This document shows positions 26,409-34,600 of a stretch of 64,000 nt of DNA, in pieces; position 1 is the stretch's first letter, and each line of letters begins with the position of its first letter. Source of the DNA: Nitrospira sp. (GTDB taxonomy: Bacteria; Nitrospirota; Nitrospiria; Nitrospirales; Nitrospiraceae); contig VOPR01000015.1 in assembly GCA_009594995.1 (NCBI GenBank), positions 124,001-188,000 of the forward strand, read 5' to 3'. The notes below the pieces were generated by a model. That model saw nothing but the letters and a program-made list of their open reading frames with translations. It had not been told where the DNA came from and did no database searches. The position numbers and the translations under genes were made by a program.

Positions 26409-27674
26409 CTAGCGGCCGGTGGTGGCCTCAGGCGAAAGCAGCGCGCGGAGGCGCGGGATCGAGATGGCCTCGGCCCGAAACCCATCACGCCCCGTGACGG
26501 TGGTCGCGCCGGTGAGCGCGTTGAGGATTGCTTCCTCCGTCGCCTCCACCGTGGCCGTGATGACGGCATTCAGATGGGTGTCGGCAAGATGTGTGAGGGG
26601 AAAGGTCGGCTCAGTCGGATAGTGGGGAATGACGTTACCGGTGGAGAACGCCAGCATGAAGTCGCCGCTGCCATGGCGGGCTGTCGAGCCGGTTCTGGCC
26701 AGCCCCAGTGCCGCCCGTTTCCCGAGGCGAGTCAGTTGCCGGCTATCGAGCGGCGCATCGGTGGCAATGATGACGATGATCGATCCTTCGGCATTTCCGC
26801 TGGTCCCTTCGCGGGAAGCCTGGAGACGTTCCGGCATCGGTTCGGTCATTTGGCTGGATGAAGTGGGCGCAGCGTCATACTGTTGCCCGACTGGGATGCC
26901 GCCCATGATCAGTTCGGGGCGACGGCCATGGTTGGCATTGACCAGCACTCCCACCGTAAAACCGCCGTTAGCGGCAGGCAGGCGCCGGGAGGCGGTGCCG
27001 ATTCCGCCCTTAAATCCATACGAGATCATGCCGGTGCCTGCCCCGACACCGCCTTCTGTCACCGGCCCCGATGTCGCTCCATCCAAAGCCTCTATGACAT
27101 CGGTCTCCGAGACGTGGCGGCCCTGGATGTCGTTTAATCGTCCGTCATCACATTCGGCTACGACCGGCGTAAGCGTGTCGTCGGTGATGCCGATGCCGGG
27201 GTATTGGCGAAGCATCCAACTGATCACTCCATTCGCGACCCGCGGCACGTTCAACGTATTGGTCAATGCGATGGGATATTCGAGAAATCCCGACTCTGCA
27301 ACCCAGGCCAGACCGGTCATTTCTCCGGTGCCGTTCAGGACAAACGCCCCTGCTGGGACTTTCTTGTGCCACACATCATCCCGGGGCACGATGACCGTCA
27401 CGCCGGTTCGGACCGGCCCCTGTCCGGGCTTCAACGTACCTTCCCCGCGCATCAGCGTGACTTGTCCGACCTTCACGCCCGGTACATCGGTGATGGCATT
27501 CAGAGGGCCCGGCTCGAGTTGCCCGAGCCGCAAGCCCAGTCCGCGCGCACGCACCCGCGTCTCTTCTAGGGAGGCGGTCGGCATGTCTGCGCTCCATGCG
27601 GGAGATGCGACTACGCCCAAGATGATCAGGGCACAGGCAATCGTTCGGTTCAGAGCGATGTTTGAACGGCTCAT
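26409..27674 (-). CDS. P1-family peptidase (DmpA/BapA type), exported
   Basis: 421-aa N-terminal-nucleophile hydrolase. Family members are aminopeptidases that self-cleave before a Ser or Thr nucleophile; here GISYGFKGGIGTASRRLPA-like sequence (visible core FKGGIGTASR) carries the predicted nucleophile Ser. Other landmarks: LNAITDVPGVKVGQVTL near the start, GVTVIVPRDDV, and GVLVNANHG. ATG 27674 gives a signal peptide (RTIACALIILGVVASPAWSA), so it is periplasmic. Longer starts at 27686 and 27734 also exist and would reach into the neighbouring MBL gene. Substrates could be D-amino-acid or beta-amino-acid peptides. Confidence 0.9.
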   Translation of the reverse strand: MSRSNIALNRTIACALIILGVVASPAWSADMPTASLEETRVRARGLGLRLGQLEPGPLNAITDVPGVKVGQVTLMRGEGTLKPGQGPVRTGVTVIVPRDDVWHKKVPAGAFVLNGTGEMTGLAWVAESGFLEYPIALTNTLNVPRVANGVISWMLRQYPGIGITDDTLTPVVAECDDGRLNDIQGRHVSETDVIEALDGATSGPVTEGGVGAGTGMISYGFKGGIGTASRRLPAANGGFTVGVLVNANHGRRPELIMGGIPVGQQYDAAPTSSSQMTEPMPERLQASREGTSGNAEGSIIVIIATDAPLDSRQLTRLGKRAALGLARTGSTARHGSGDFMLAFSTGNVIPHYPTEPTFPLTHLADTHLNAVITATVEATEEAILNALTGATTVTGRDGFRAEAISIPRLRALLSPEATTGR

Positions 27675-27723
27675 CTCTTGCGGCATCCTCCGTGCGGTCC
27701 ACGATGTGATCGGGCGGCCAAAG

Positions 27724-29121
27724 CTAGATTTCATATCTGCTTTCTTTGGTCGGCACCACCACCGATATCCCGGGATGTTCGGTTTGGATGGCGGTTGCCA
27801 GTGACAATGCCTGTTTTTCCTCTCCATGGACCACAAAGACCTGCTGTGGAGCGGGAGAGATGGCCCTCACGTATGCGAGCAGATCATTCCGGTCCGCATG
27901 GGCCGACAGCCCGTTAAAGACCACCACCTGAGCGCGACGCGGTGTGGGGATGCCGAAAATCGGGACCACATCCCAGCCTTCGACCAGTCGTCGGCCCAGC
28001 GTGTGTTCGGCCTGGAATCCGACGATGGCGATCATGTTGGCTTCGTCCTGAATGGCATGTTTGAGGTGATGGACCACGCGGCCTCCTTCACACATGCCGG
28101 AGGATGCGATGATCACGCAAGGCCCTTTCAGGTTGTTCAAGCGTTTGCTTTCGTCCGGCGAGGAAACGTACCGGATATAGCGGGCGGCAAAGGGATCTCC
28201 CTCGGACGTGAAGGTGCGGTACGTCTCTTCGTCGTAACATTCCGGATGCTTCCGGAAAACATCGGTGACCTTGGACGCCAGGGGCGAATCGATATAAATG
28301 GGAAGCGGGTCGATCCGTCCCTCCGCCACCAATCGTTTGATCCGCATGACGAGGTCTTGCGTTCGTCCGAGCGCGAAGGCCGGCACGATGATTTTGCTGT
28401 TGTGCGCTTTGGCGTGCGAGACGAGCTGTTGTGCTTTTTGGGTCAACGCCTCGCCGGCTTCTTCATGCAATCGATCACCATAGGTCGATTCGATGATCAA
28501 GACATCGCAACTGGGTGGCGGGGTCGGATCGCGGAGAATCGGCATCTGTGATCGTCCCAGGTCACCGGAGAACAGGACGGTGGTGCTGTTGCCGCGCGCA
28601 GAATACTTGAGGCGAATGGCGGCAGACCCCAGAATGTGCCCGACATCATGGAAGGAGGCTGTGACGCGCGGGGTGACTTTGATCGTGTCGCCGTAGCGTG
28701 CACCCACGAAGCGGCGGATGATAGCCCGGGCATCACGGGCTTCATAGAAGGGTTGCAGGCACCGCGTGCCGCGCCGGTTTTCCTTCCGGTTCACATAGGC
28801 GCAGTCGTTTTCCTGCAGGCGCGCCGAGTCCTCCAACATCACCGTGGCGAGATCGACGGTGGCGCGGGTCATGTGCACATTCCCTCGGAACTGGTGTTTG
28901 GCCAGAACGGGCAGAGCCCCGGAATGGTCGATATGCGCATGCGACAGCAGCACGGCCTGGATCCCGCGCGGATCGAATCCCAGGAACCGATTTTGTCGAT
29001 CGGCCTCCTGCCGTTGTCCCTGAAAGAGGCCGCAGTCCAACAGGATTCTGCCGCCTGGCATTTCCAACAGGTGGCGGCTTCCGGTGACCGATCGCGCAGC
29101 CCCGTGAAAGGAAAGTTTCAT
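27724..29121 (-). CDS. MBL-fold beta-CASP hydrolase, RNA-processing type
   Basis: 465-aa metallo-beta-lactamase with a beta-CASP domain, the fold of CPSF73-like and RNase J-like nucleases. Motifs: motif 1 DCGLFQG, motif 2 SHAHIDHSG (the HxHxDH zinc ligands), motif 3 HDVGHILGSA, motif 4 FSGDLG, and beta-CASP motifs with FALGRTQDL, ASSGMCEGGRVVHHL and a final SAHAD. The YPD-type TKE end and C-terminal VVVPTKESRYEI complete the Zn-dependent RNA-metabolising subgroup. The bacterial role is generally RNA processing; the substrate here is unknown. It overlaps the LOG gene by four bases. Confidence 0.92.
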   Translation of the reverse strand: MKLSFHGAARSVTGSRHLLEMPGGRILLDCGLFQGQRQEADRQNRFLGFDPRGIQAVLLSHAHIDHSGALPVLAKHQFRGNVHMTRATVDLATVMLEDSARLQENDCAYVNRKENRRGTRCLQPFYEARDARAIIRRFVGARYGDTIKVTPRVTASFHDVGHILGSAAIRLKYSARGNSTTVLFSGDLGRSQMPILRDPTPPPSCDVLIIESTYGDRLHEEAGEALTQKAQQLVSHAKAHNSKIIVPAFALGRTQDLVMRIKRLVAEGRIDPLPIYIDSPLASKVTDVFRKHPECYDEETYRTFTSEGDPFAARYIRYVSSPDESKRLNNLKGPCVIIASSGMCEGGRVVHHLKHAIQDEANMIAIVGFQAEHTLGRRLVEGWDVVPIFGIPTPRRAQVVVFNGLSAHADRNDLLAYVRAISPAPQQVFVVHGEEKQALSLATAIQTEHPGISVVVPTKESRYEI

Positions 29122-29984
29122 CCGGCGGCGGGTCCTCCATGGGTTCGGCTGATCAGGTCCCAGGCTTGCTGCGCCGTTTCTGCAAAATGGAAGAGCGAGA
29201 GATCGCCGGGCCCGATAAGCCCTTCATCCACCAACATGGACCAATTGATGAGCCGTTCCCAATAGGCTTGCCCCATCAGGACAATCGTGATGTTCCGGGT
29301 CTTTCCGGTTTGGAGCAGGGTGAGGGTTTCAAACAATTCGTCGAGCGTGCCGAAGCCGCCGGGAAAAACGACCAGCGCCCGGGCGCGCAGCAGAAAGTGC
29401 ATTTTGCGTAGCGCGAAATAGCGAAACTGAAAGCAGAGGTCCGGTGTGATGTAGGGGTTTGGTTGTTGTTCATGAGGCAGGGTGATGTTGAGCCCCATCG
29501 ATTTCGCGCCCGCATCTGCCGCCCCTCGATTGGCGGCCTCCATGATGCCCGGCCCCCCGCCGGTCACGATGACGTAATCGCACTGTCCGTCGATTTGACA
29601 GGTTGAAGACACCAAGCGACCGAACTCGCGGGCAATATCATAGTAATGGGCGAGAGCGAGCCGGCGTTTGGCCACTTCGACATGTTGTTGTCGTGCTGGG
29701 TCCTGCGGAGCGGCCTGCAATTCCGCTTTGGCGGCTTCCAGCGCTTGTTGGGCACGGGCCGGTTCGAGCAGTCGTGCACTGCCGAAGACGACAATCGTCG
29801 AGCGGATGCCCTGCTCGGTCTGAATCAGTTCCGGCTTCAGTAATTCGAGTCCTAGACGTATGGGGCGCAGCTCATCGCGTTGGAGAAAGTCGATGTCTCG
29901 ATCGGCCGGGATGTAGGAGGAGGACGTGACGGGAGAGTGCTGGCTCGGTGAGTCGTCGGAAGAACCTACACCCATGCGCGGCAT
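29118..29984 (-). CDS. LOG-family protein (lysine decarboxylase-like, TIGR00730)
   Basis: Protein of the LONELY GUY family with the signature PGGFGTLDELFETLTLLQTG and nucleotide-binding GGGPGIMEAANRGA. Members hydrolyse nucleoside 5'-monophosphates (cytokinin riboside monophosphate phosphoribohydrolase activity is known in plants and some bacteria); older annotation as lysine decarboxylase is misleading. This 288-aa version is long, with an N-terminal arm (residues 1-70) and a helical insertion of about 35 residues before the Rossmann core. Start ATG 29984 is chosen; ATG 30011 and 29975 are alternatives. It overlaps the MBL gene by four bases. Confidence 0.88.
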   Translation of the reverse strand: MPRMGVGSSDDSPSQHSPVTSSSYIPADRDIDFLQRDELRPIRLGLELLKPELIQTEQGIRSTIVVFGSARLLEPARAQQALEAAKAELQAAPQDPARQQHVEVAKRRLALAHYYDIAREFGRLVSSTCQIDGQCDYVIVTGGGPGIMEAANRGAADAGAKSMGLNITLPHEQQPNPYITPDLCFQFRYFALRKMHFLLRARALVVFPGGFGTLDELFETLTLLQTGKTRNITIVLMGQAYWERLINWSMLVDEGLIGPGDLSLFHFAETAQQAWDLISRTHGGPAAG

Positions 29985-30042
29985 TATAGCCAGATGTGAG
30001 GCGGGCGGCAATTCACGTAGGTCACGGGTATCTGGGATGAGC

Positions 30043-30465
30043 TCAAAACGGATAGGGGGTAAACGGCGGTTCCGGGCGATGACGCACGAAAGCGTAGTGA
30101 GTCACGACCCAGTTGCCGTCGCACAGGAGCTCAAACGCATCCGTGCCCAAACCGGAACGGGAGAACACCAAATCGGGGTCCACGGGCGACCAGGGCTTCA
30201 CCAGCCAGCCGAAATTCACCCGGGAATATTTGGCGTTGAGGAACCGGTATGTGACGACGGTTCCCGTATCGGAATCGCTGATCGTGTCCGGTGCGCCCAA
30301 TTTGTCGACGACATCGGCGAGGGTGGTCCGCCCTTCGGTAATGAAGGCGACGGAATCCGGAGTCAACGGTGTATTGATGGTGAGGCGGGCCACGTTGCAG
30401 CCGGACAAGGCCATCGCCAGCACCGTCGAGAGGATGATCGTGAGCGGGACGTTCCTGCGGGTCAC
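30043..30465 (-). CDS. Lipoprotein of the SmpA/BamE-like type (second of a pair)
   Basis: 140-aa lipoprotein. GTG 30465 starts it just after the stop of the preceding gene; a lipoprotein signal (PLTIILSTVLAMALSGC) ends at the lipobox LSGC. The next segment, TEGRTTLADVVDKLGAPDTI, matches the SmpA/OmlA/BamE fold, in which a GxTT...LGxPD turn begins the domain. The body then has YRFLNAKYSRVNFGWL and the C-terminal region WVVTHYAFVRHRPEPPFTPYPF. BamE-like lipoproteins are outer-membrane factors; this one is a remote relative, so the role is uncertain. It is separated from its sister gene by four bases. Confidence 0.8.
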   Translation of the reverse strand: MTRRNVPLTIILSTVLAMALSGCNVARLTINTPLTPDSVAFITEGRTTLADVVDKLGAPDTISDSDTGTVVTYRFLNAKYSRVNFGWLVKPWSPVDPDLVFSRSGLGTDAFELLCDGNWVVTHYAFVRHRPEPPFTPYPF

Positions 30466-30469
30466 GGTG

Positions 30470-30850
30470 TCAATCTCCGAAGGGCCAGAACCTGAACTCC
30501 AAATTTTCTGTCCGTTTTGAAGCGATGACCTCTTCCACGATTCCTTCGCGATTGATGACGACAAACAGATCATCGCTTTTGACGGAGACGCGGGAAAAGT
30601 TGGCCACGATCAAGAGGAGGCTGCCCACCTTGGCGTCGTACCGGTAATATTGAAAGAGATCGCGGCCATTCAATTGTAAGAGGCGGTCCGGAGCGCCCAG
30701 TTGCGCCAGAATTTCCGATCGCGTCGTGACCCCCTTCTTGATCGAATTGATGGTGTCGGTCTTGATCTCATCACCCAGCGTGCCTCTGCTGAACGCGCAG
30801 GCATTCAGCGTCAGAATCATCGTGGCCAGGAGCAACCCGGTTCCTCGCAT
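30470..30850 (-). CDS. Lipoprotein of the SmpA/BamE-like type (first of a pair)
   Basis: 126-aa lipoprotein. ATG 30850 is preceded by AAGGAGG at seven bases, a near-perfect ribosome site, and gives a signal with lipobox LNAC (MRGTGLLLATMILTLNAC). The segment KKGVTTRSEILAQLGAPDRL follows the SmpA/BamE pattern, similar to its neighbour, and the remainder (DLFQYYRYDAKVG, DDLFVVINREGIVEEVI) fits a small beta sandwich. An upstream frame to 30928 exists but begins with a Pro-rich stretch and overlaps the GNAT gene, so it is not used. The pair may act together at the outer membrane. Confidence 0.82.
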   Translation of the reverse strand: MRGTGLLLATMILTLNACAFSRGTLGDEIKTDTINSIKKGVTTRSEILAQLGAPDRLLQLNGRDLFQYYRYDAKVGSLLLIVANFSRVSVKSDDLFVVINREGIVEEVIASKRTENLEFRFWPFGD

Positions 30851-30887
30851 GTGCGATCCTCCTTCGTGCGAACATCCACCGGACGGA

Positions 30888-31403
30888 TTAGGTGTTGGTC
30901 CCGGTGGTGTGAGGTGTGGGAAGGACAAAGTCGGATTCGTAAATCCGATAGGCCGATGGAGAAAGGCCTACGCGTTCATAGACCTGTCTGGCAACGCGGT
31001 TGTCGCCTTCCACGTACAGACGGACGCCGCAGACATCAGCTCGCGATCGGGCCAGGTCGACGATGGCGTGGTGCATGGCGCGGTAGACGCCTTGCCGTCT
31101 CCATGCGGGCGACACATACACGCTTTGGATCCACCAGAACTGCGCGTTCCGCCAGTCACTCCATTCGTAAGTAATGAGCAACTGTCCTACGATCACTCTA
31201 TCGGCCCGGGCTGCCTCATGCAAGTCTGCGACGTAGAATTGCCCTCGTTCCGGTTGCTCGATTACGGCTCGTGTGCCCAGTCGTAACCGCATGAGCTCCA
31301 GCGTTCGCTGTTCGGTCTCCAAGGCCATGGCGGCGCTGAAGTTGGTGAGAACGTCCACGTCTTCCAGCGTGGCTGGGCGGATCCGCAACCGGTCAGTCGA
31401 CAT
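30888..31403 (-). CDS. GNAT-family N-acetyltransferase
   Basis: 171-aa acetyl-CoA-dependent acyltransferase. The core includes LRIRPATLEDVDVLTNF, the strand QFWWIQSVYVSPAWRRQGVY with the acetyl-CoA-binding RRQGVYRAM loop (Q/RxxGxG/A motif in relaxed form), and RLYVEGDNRVARQVYERVGL with motif B Tyr. Substrate cannot be inferred. ATG at 31403 is one base into a second ATG at 31406 (MMSTDR). The stop of DUF502 and this start overlap by a few bases, so it is cotranscribed with the DUF502 gene. A cytoplasmic protein in an otherwise envelope-flavoured stretch. Confidence 0.85.
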   Translation of the reverse strand: MSTDRLRIRPATLEDVDVLTNFSAAMALETEQRTLELMRLRLGTRAVIEQPERGQFYVADLHEAARADRVIVGQLLITYEWSDWRNAQFWWIQSVYVSPAWRRQGVYRAMHHAIVDLARSRADVCGVRLYVEGDNRVARQVYERVGLSPSAYRIYESDFVLPTPHTTGTNT

Positions 31404-32029
31404 CATGATGATTTGCTGGCCGGCGCAGTGAGCCAGCCTTGTAACGGCCGATACAATCCAGCCGAAAATTCCAACTTCAAGGCTTCTTCAGGTAACAGGT
31501 TGAGCGGTTGTAGTTGGGTTTTGGGGATCATGGCCAGATAGCCGGTAAAGGGGTGGATGGCCGTGGGGACGAACACCATGACCAACTCGACCATCGGGGC
31601 GATCTGAAGCGCCGGTGGAGGTGGGCCCATGATGAACCCGAGTGCCCAGAGCCCGTCACGCGGGAAGGGGAACGCCACCACGGTACTTTTGCCGAAGCGG
31701 GCTCGGTAGTTGAGCAGGTCGGTCATGCTTTTCAAGGTCAGATAGATGCTTCGGATCAACGGGATGCGTTCGAGTGAGGCCTCAGCCCAGTGGACAAATC
31801 GCTGGCCGATCACCTGAGTCGCGATGGCGCCGACGAGGAGGACCATTCCGACGAGCAGCAGGATGCCCAGGCCAGGGGCATACGGCTGTATTTCATGGCC
31901 GATAAGATTGAGGAGAAGCGAATCCAGCGTTTCGAACAGGGCTGCCAGGATCAGAAACGTGGTCCAAGCCGGAACCAGCACAAGAAGTCCCGTGAGAAAG
32001 ATACGTCCGAGCCGATGAGAAGAGGTCAC
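31403..32029 (-). CDS. DUF502-family membrane protein
   Basis: 208-aa integral membrane protein of the widespread DUF502 family, function unknown. Two strongly hydrophobic segments (about 9-32 and 52-75) lead into a soluble region with IYLTLKSMTDLLNYRARFGK, FPRDGLWALGFIMG and VVFVPTAIHPFTGYLAMIPK-like sequence (core TAIHPFTGYLAMIP). These are the family's conserved blocks. It is the first gene of the twelve-gene minus-strand run; the region upstream (32030-32171) probably holds the run's promoter and that of the divergent Trm112-like gene. Confidence 0.88.
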   Translation of the reverse strand: MTSSHRLGRIFLTGLLVLVPAWTTFLILAALFETLDSLLLNLIGHEIQPYAPGLGILLLVGMVLLVGAIATQVIGQRFVHWAEASLERIPLIRSIYLTLKSMTDLLNYRARFGKSTVVAFPFPRDGLWALGFIMGPPPPALQIAPMVELVMVFVPTAIHPFTGYLAMIPKTQLQPLNLLPEEALKLEFSAGLYRPLQGWLTAPASKSS

Positions 32030-32171
32030 GCTGGATCCCGATGTTGGTGAGCGAGCGGAGAATGGATAATCTACGATACCAGATGGAGATGAGTTTTGGT
32101 ATCTTCTTGATCTAACGGTTCGTTTGGACTATCTTGCCCGTAACATTTGAGTCACCCATGCGGGTGAGATT

Positions 32172-32468
32172 GTGAGAGTGATCGTGAGCGATGCCGTTCA
32201 AAAGAAAGTCAATCTCGATAAGGATTTGTTGGCCATTCTGTGTTGTCCTGAAACGAAACAGCCGGTGGTGCTGGCTGACGAGCAGTTGATTCAAAAAGTG
32301 AATGGGGCGATCGAGCGTGGTGTGCTGAAGAACAAGGCGCAGAAGCCTGTCACGGAAAAACTTGATGGCGGCTTGATCCGATCGGACAATAAAATTCTCT
32401 ATCCTGTGCGGGAAGATATCCCTGTCATGCTGATCGATGAGGGGATCCCGCTCGAACAGGTGGCGTAG
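32172..32468 (+). CDS. Trm112/UPF0434-like small protein
   Basis: 98-aa protein with the Trm112 fold. LLAILCCPETKQPVVL carries the Cys-Cys of the zinc-knuckle-like segment, and YPVREDIPVMLIDEGI is the typical UPF0434 C-terminus. Between them is an insertion of about 30 residues (IQKVNGAIERGVLKNKAQ), longer than E. coli YcaR (60 aa). Family members activate methyltransferases in eukaryotes; in bacteria the role is less clear. The GTG at 32172 is one of three close in-frame GTG choices (32172, 32178, 32184) and the start is therefore uncertain. It is a single plus-strand gene. Confidence 0.85.
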   Translation: MRVIVSDAVQKKVNLDKDLLAILCCPETKQPVVLADEQLIQKVNGAIERGVLKNKAQKPVTEKLDGGLIRSDNKILYPVREDIPVMLIDEGIPLEQVA

Positions 32469-32618
32469 TTTTTCCTGCCTCGACCCGTCTTTCCTTCAGA
32501 TCAGAGTATCAGTCATTCGCGGCATGTCCGGCTGCGCGCGATGCTGTTCCCGGCATCGCGCGAATGGGCGTCCGCATTCTTGCATCGCAACCGGTCTTGA
32601 TGGTGCGTGCCCGCAAAC

Positions 32619-32906
32619 CTACGGAGCCAGCAGTCCGCCTTCCGCCGAAGCATTGTCAGTCTTTGAGCCGGTCGACGTTCCGCAATGAGCGCAGAGGTAT
32701 TCGTACAGATTTCCTGTGGGCAAGACGAGGAGCAGGCGTTGGCGGGTGGGTGTGGCTTGGCGGCAATTTCCGCAGTAAAGCAGGGACGCATTAAACGAAT
32801 CGTACTGGTCCGCCTGGCGCTGACCCTGAGGCGAGGGTGTGGCTCGCGGTCGTACTGCGCGCGGGGGCCAGCCCGGTGGCGATGGCTTATTTGATCGTGG
32901 CTGCAT
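32619..32906 (-). CDS. Small zinc-ribbon protein of unknown function
   Basis: 95-aa protein. A basic, Pro/Arg-rich N-terminal region (1-40) is followed by a zinc ribbon with Cys45/Cys48 (YCGNCRQATPTRQ) and Cys72/Cys75 (EYLCAHCGTSTG), spaced as two knuckles around the strand RLLLVLPTGNLYEY. No catalytic motif or signal is seen; a nucleic-acid or protein-binding role is plausible. It ends with a short polar tail. A different frame across the same bases (32513-32791, minus) lacks these paired Cys motifs in order and is rejected. Confidence 0.75.
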   Translation of the reverse strand: MQPRSNKPSPPGWPPRAVRPRATPSPQGQRQADQYDSFNASLLYCGNCRQATPTRQRLLLVLPTGNLYEYLCAHCGTSTGSKTDNASAEGGLLAP

Positions 32907-32968
32907 GGACGCTATTCTACTGAGGGAACGTTATGCGGTGCAACGTGCGGCGGCTGGTAATCGCTGAG

Positions 32969-33208
32969 TCAGGAGCGGCCGATATGCTGATCTTCGGGGG
33001 CATCAGACTCCTCGGTATTCCTGCCGCGAAACACCCACCAGAGTGAACGGAGGACCTGGACCACCACGTAGAGAGCGACGCCGGACAGTAACCCGTATAG
33101 CCAGGCCTTACTCCAGGGCCACATCTCAGGGGCATGTAACACGACGGCGAGGGCAATATGGCCTCCCAAGCCGAGACAAATAGCGAAGATGATCCACTCA
33201 CGGGCCAT
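32969..33208 (-). CDS. Small two-span membrane protein
   Basis: 79-aa protein with two hydrophobic segments (about 5-25, IIFAICLGLGGHIALAVVL, and 37-58, YGLLSGVALYVVVQVL) joined by a short loop containing PEMWPWSKAW, and a charged C-terminal tail. No family assigned. It is the middle of three small minus-strand genes; start ATG 33208. Confidence 0.65.
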   Translation of the reverse strand: MAREWIIFAICLGLGGHIALAVVLHAPEMWPWSKAWLYGLLSGVALYVVVQVLRSLWWVFRGRNTEESDAPEDQHIGRS

Positions 33209-33265
33209 AGTCGCCCTCGGAGGAGGCCATAACGAAGGATAAGCCTGGAGACAATCGACAGGCAG

Positions 33266-33634
33266 TTATACGGAGGTTTTCGCGGACTCGATCTCAGTTG
33301 CCGTAATCAGGCTGGACAGGTAGTCCGCGACAAAGGTCAGGGCTTCCTCGCGTCCATCGGCCCGTCGGCCCTTTTCACGACGCTGCACGGAGAGCTCATG
33401 ATCCAGGTCCGATTTCACTTCCGTCAACACACGCTGGAGTGTGGTGGGGGTGATGTTGGCATCCATGTCTTCGAGTTCCTGGCAACGATCCAGCACCCAG
33501 TTGAGGCCTTCGATCCGTCCCGCATAGTGTTCCTGCTCGGCGGTATCGATCCGGGACATGGTCGTTGCAAACGTCTGGGCTTCATACACCAGATTATAGA
33601 AACTCGTAACAGCGCGTTGTAACGTGGGATTCAT
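33266..33634 (-). CDS. Unknown helical protein
   Basis: 122-aa protein without recognised domain. It is predicted almost entirely helical (RAVTSFYNLVYEAQTFATTM, AGRIEGLNWVLDRCQELEDM, TLQRVLTEVKSDLDHEL) and ends in EALTFVADYLSSLITATE. The ribosome site AAGGAG lies five bases before ATG 33634, which supports the start. No signal peptide or membrane span is visible, so it is probably cytoplasmic. Confidence 0.7.
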   Translation of the reverse strand: MNPTLQRAVTSFYNLVYEAQTFATTMSRIDTAEQEHYAGRIEGLNWVLDRCQELEDMDANITPTTLQRVLTEVKSDLDHELSVQRREKGRRADGREEALTFVADYLSSLITATEIESAKTSV

Positions 33635-33718
33635 AGTGCTCCTTGGCTCATTAAGAGGTTCTCGTGATTATACCTGAGATTAGGGGGGCGACAAGGTATT
33701 TTTTTGTCGGACGGCGAC

Positions 33719-34048
33719 TTACGTGAACAGGAGGGAGTGGAACTCGTTCATGAACCCGTAATACAGCGGGGCGAAGTCTTTGAGGCTATCCGGGCTGTTC
33801 TCCTTGAGTCGCTTGAAGAAAAATACCTGGGCGCGAGGATCCAACTGTTCGAGGAGGCGGCTGAGTTGCGCCATCGAGTAACTGCCGGCAGGAACGCTGA
33901 GTACGTAGTGAACCAGTCGCTCGACAAACTGCAATTCCACGTACTCGCTGGTAAGCAGCCCTTCGGGAATTTTCCCTGAAGCGAGATACTCGTCAAATGG
34001 AATAGCTTGCGCTGCAAAGGGAGCCGACTGCTGCGGGCGGGAGGTCAC
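33719..34048 (-). CDS. Unknown protein
   Basis: 109-aa protein starting at GTG 34048, with a GAGG ribosome-site-like run ten bases upstream. No domain recognised. The sequence is a regular helical pattern (LLTSEYVELQFVERLVHYVL, MAQLSRLLEQLDPRAQVFFF, LKDFAPLYYGFMNEFHSLLF). The last 30 residues are aromatic-rich. No signal or membrane span. Lies upstream of the 33266 gene on the same strand, 84 bases apart. Confidence 0.6.
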   Translation of the reverse strand: MTSRPQQSAPFAAQAIPFDEYLASGKIPEGLLTSEYVELQFVERLVHYVLSVPAGSYSMAQLSRLLEQLDPRAQVFFFKRLKENSPDSLKDFAPLYYGFMNEFHSLLFT

Positions 34049-34279
34049 GCTGAGGTTACCTCGCTGATGAGAATAAGTAAAAGCGACATGACACTCACTC
34101 TACTCAAGCCCCTCCAGTCCGTCAAGTGGACAGAAGAAGCATGCAGGCCTGAGTCGAAAGGCCAAAGCTTCGATGGAAGAAGGGCAATTTGTTCAATGGA
34201 CATTTTTCAATGCAGGTGATGGATTCGGACAGGCACATTGTCGATCGTGGCTGCACGAAGGATATTTATGGCCGCTGGC

Positions 34280-34309
34280 TTGACAGTCTTTACATCTGGT
34301 CGGTAGAAT
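34280..34309 (+). promoter_or_regulatory. Sigma-70-type promoter of tRNA-Gly
   Basis: Consensus -35 TTGACA at 34280-34285 and -10 TAGAAT at 34304-34309, spacer 18 bases, 23 bases before the tRNA. The bases after the -10 (CCCGC) form a G/C-rich discriminator, the kind associated with stringent control of stable-RNA promoters. Confidence 0.75.
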
Positions 34310-34332
34310 CCCGCTTCTTCTGGCGGTCGGAT

Positions 34333-34407
34333 GCGGGAATAGCTCAGTGGTAGAGCATCGCCTTGCCAAGGCGAGGGTCGCGGGTTCAAATCCCGTTTCC
34401 CGCTCCA
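34333..34407 (+). tRNA. tRNA-Gly (anticodon GCC)
   Basis: Complete cloverleaf: acceptor GCGGGAA pairs with TTCCCGC; D arm GCTC...GAGC; anticodon arm TCGCC-TTGCCAA-GGCGA with anticodon GCC at 34365-34367; T arm GCGGG-TTCAAAT-CCCGT. The CCA end is encoded (34405-34407). Reads GGC and GGT glycine codons. Confidence 0.97.
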
Positions 34408-34513
34408 ATTCAAACTCCTTCTCACACAATCAGATGCCTCCGCGGTACAATTTCAAGATTCCCCTAAGCGTATCCCTCTGCTAAGTTGACGTTATTACGT
34501 CTCTCCGCTCGCT

Positions 34514-34545
34514 AACCAGCCATAGTGTTCTGGCTGGCTTTTTCG
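34514..34545 (+). terminator. Rho-independent terminator after tRNA-Gly
   Basis: Stem CCAGCCA/TGGCTGG (34516-34522 with 34531-34537), 8-base loop, then CTTTTTC. It lies about 110 bases past the tRNA end and also just beyond the 3' end of the convergent transglutaminase gene. Confidence 0.75.
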
Positions 34546-34600
34546 TCTTCATTGCTGCTCCCATTGCCCTGACCGTATCCTCGGCAGGCTGTCGCCACAT

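Noticed and set aside
26629..27804. 391-aa open frame antisense to the P1 peptidase gene
   Set aside because: Low-complexity Pro/Ser/Thr-rich product; the sense strand encodes a clear P1 peptidase.
32513..32791. Overlapping minus-strand frame with several Cys
   Set aside because: It lacks ordered CxxC pairs; the alternative frame 32619-32906 has a clean zinc ribbon.
34193..34429. Open frames over the tRNA with ETGFEPATLALARR-type products
   Set aside because: This is the well-known spurious translation of the antisense of tRNA genes.
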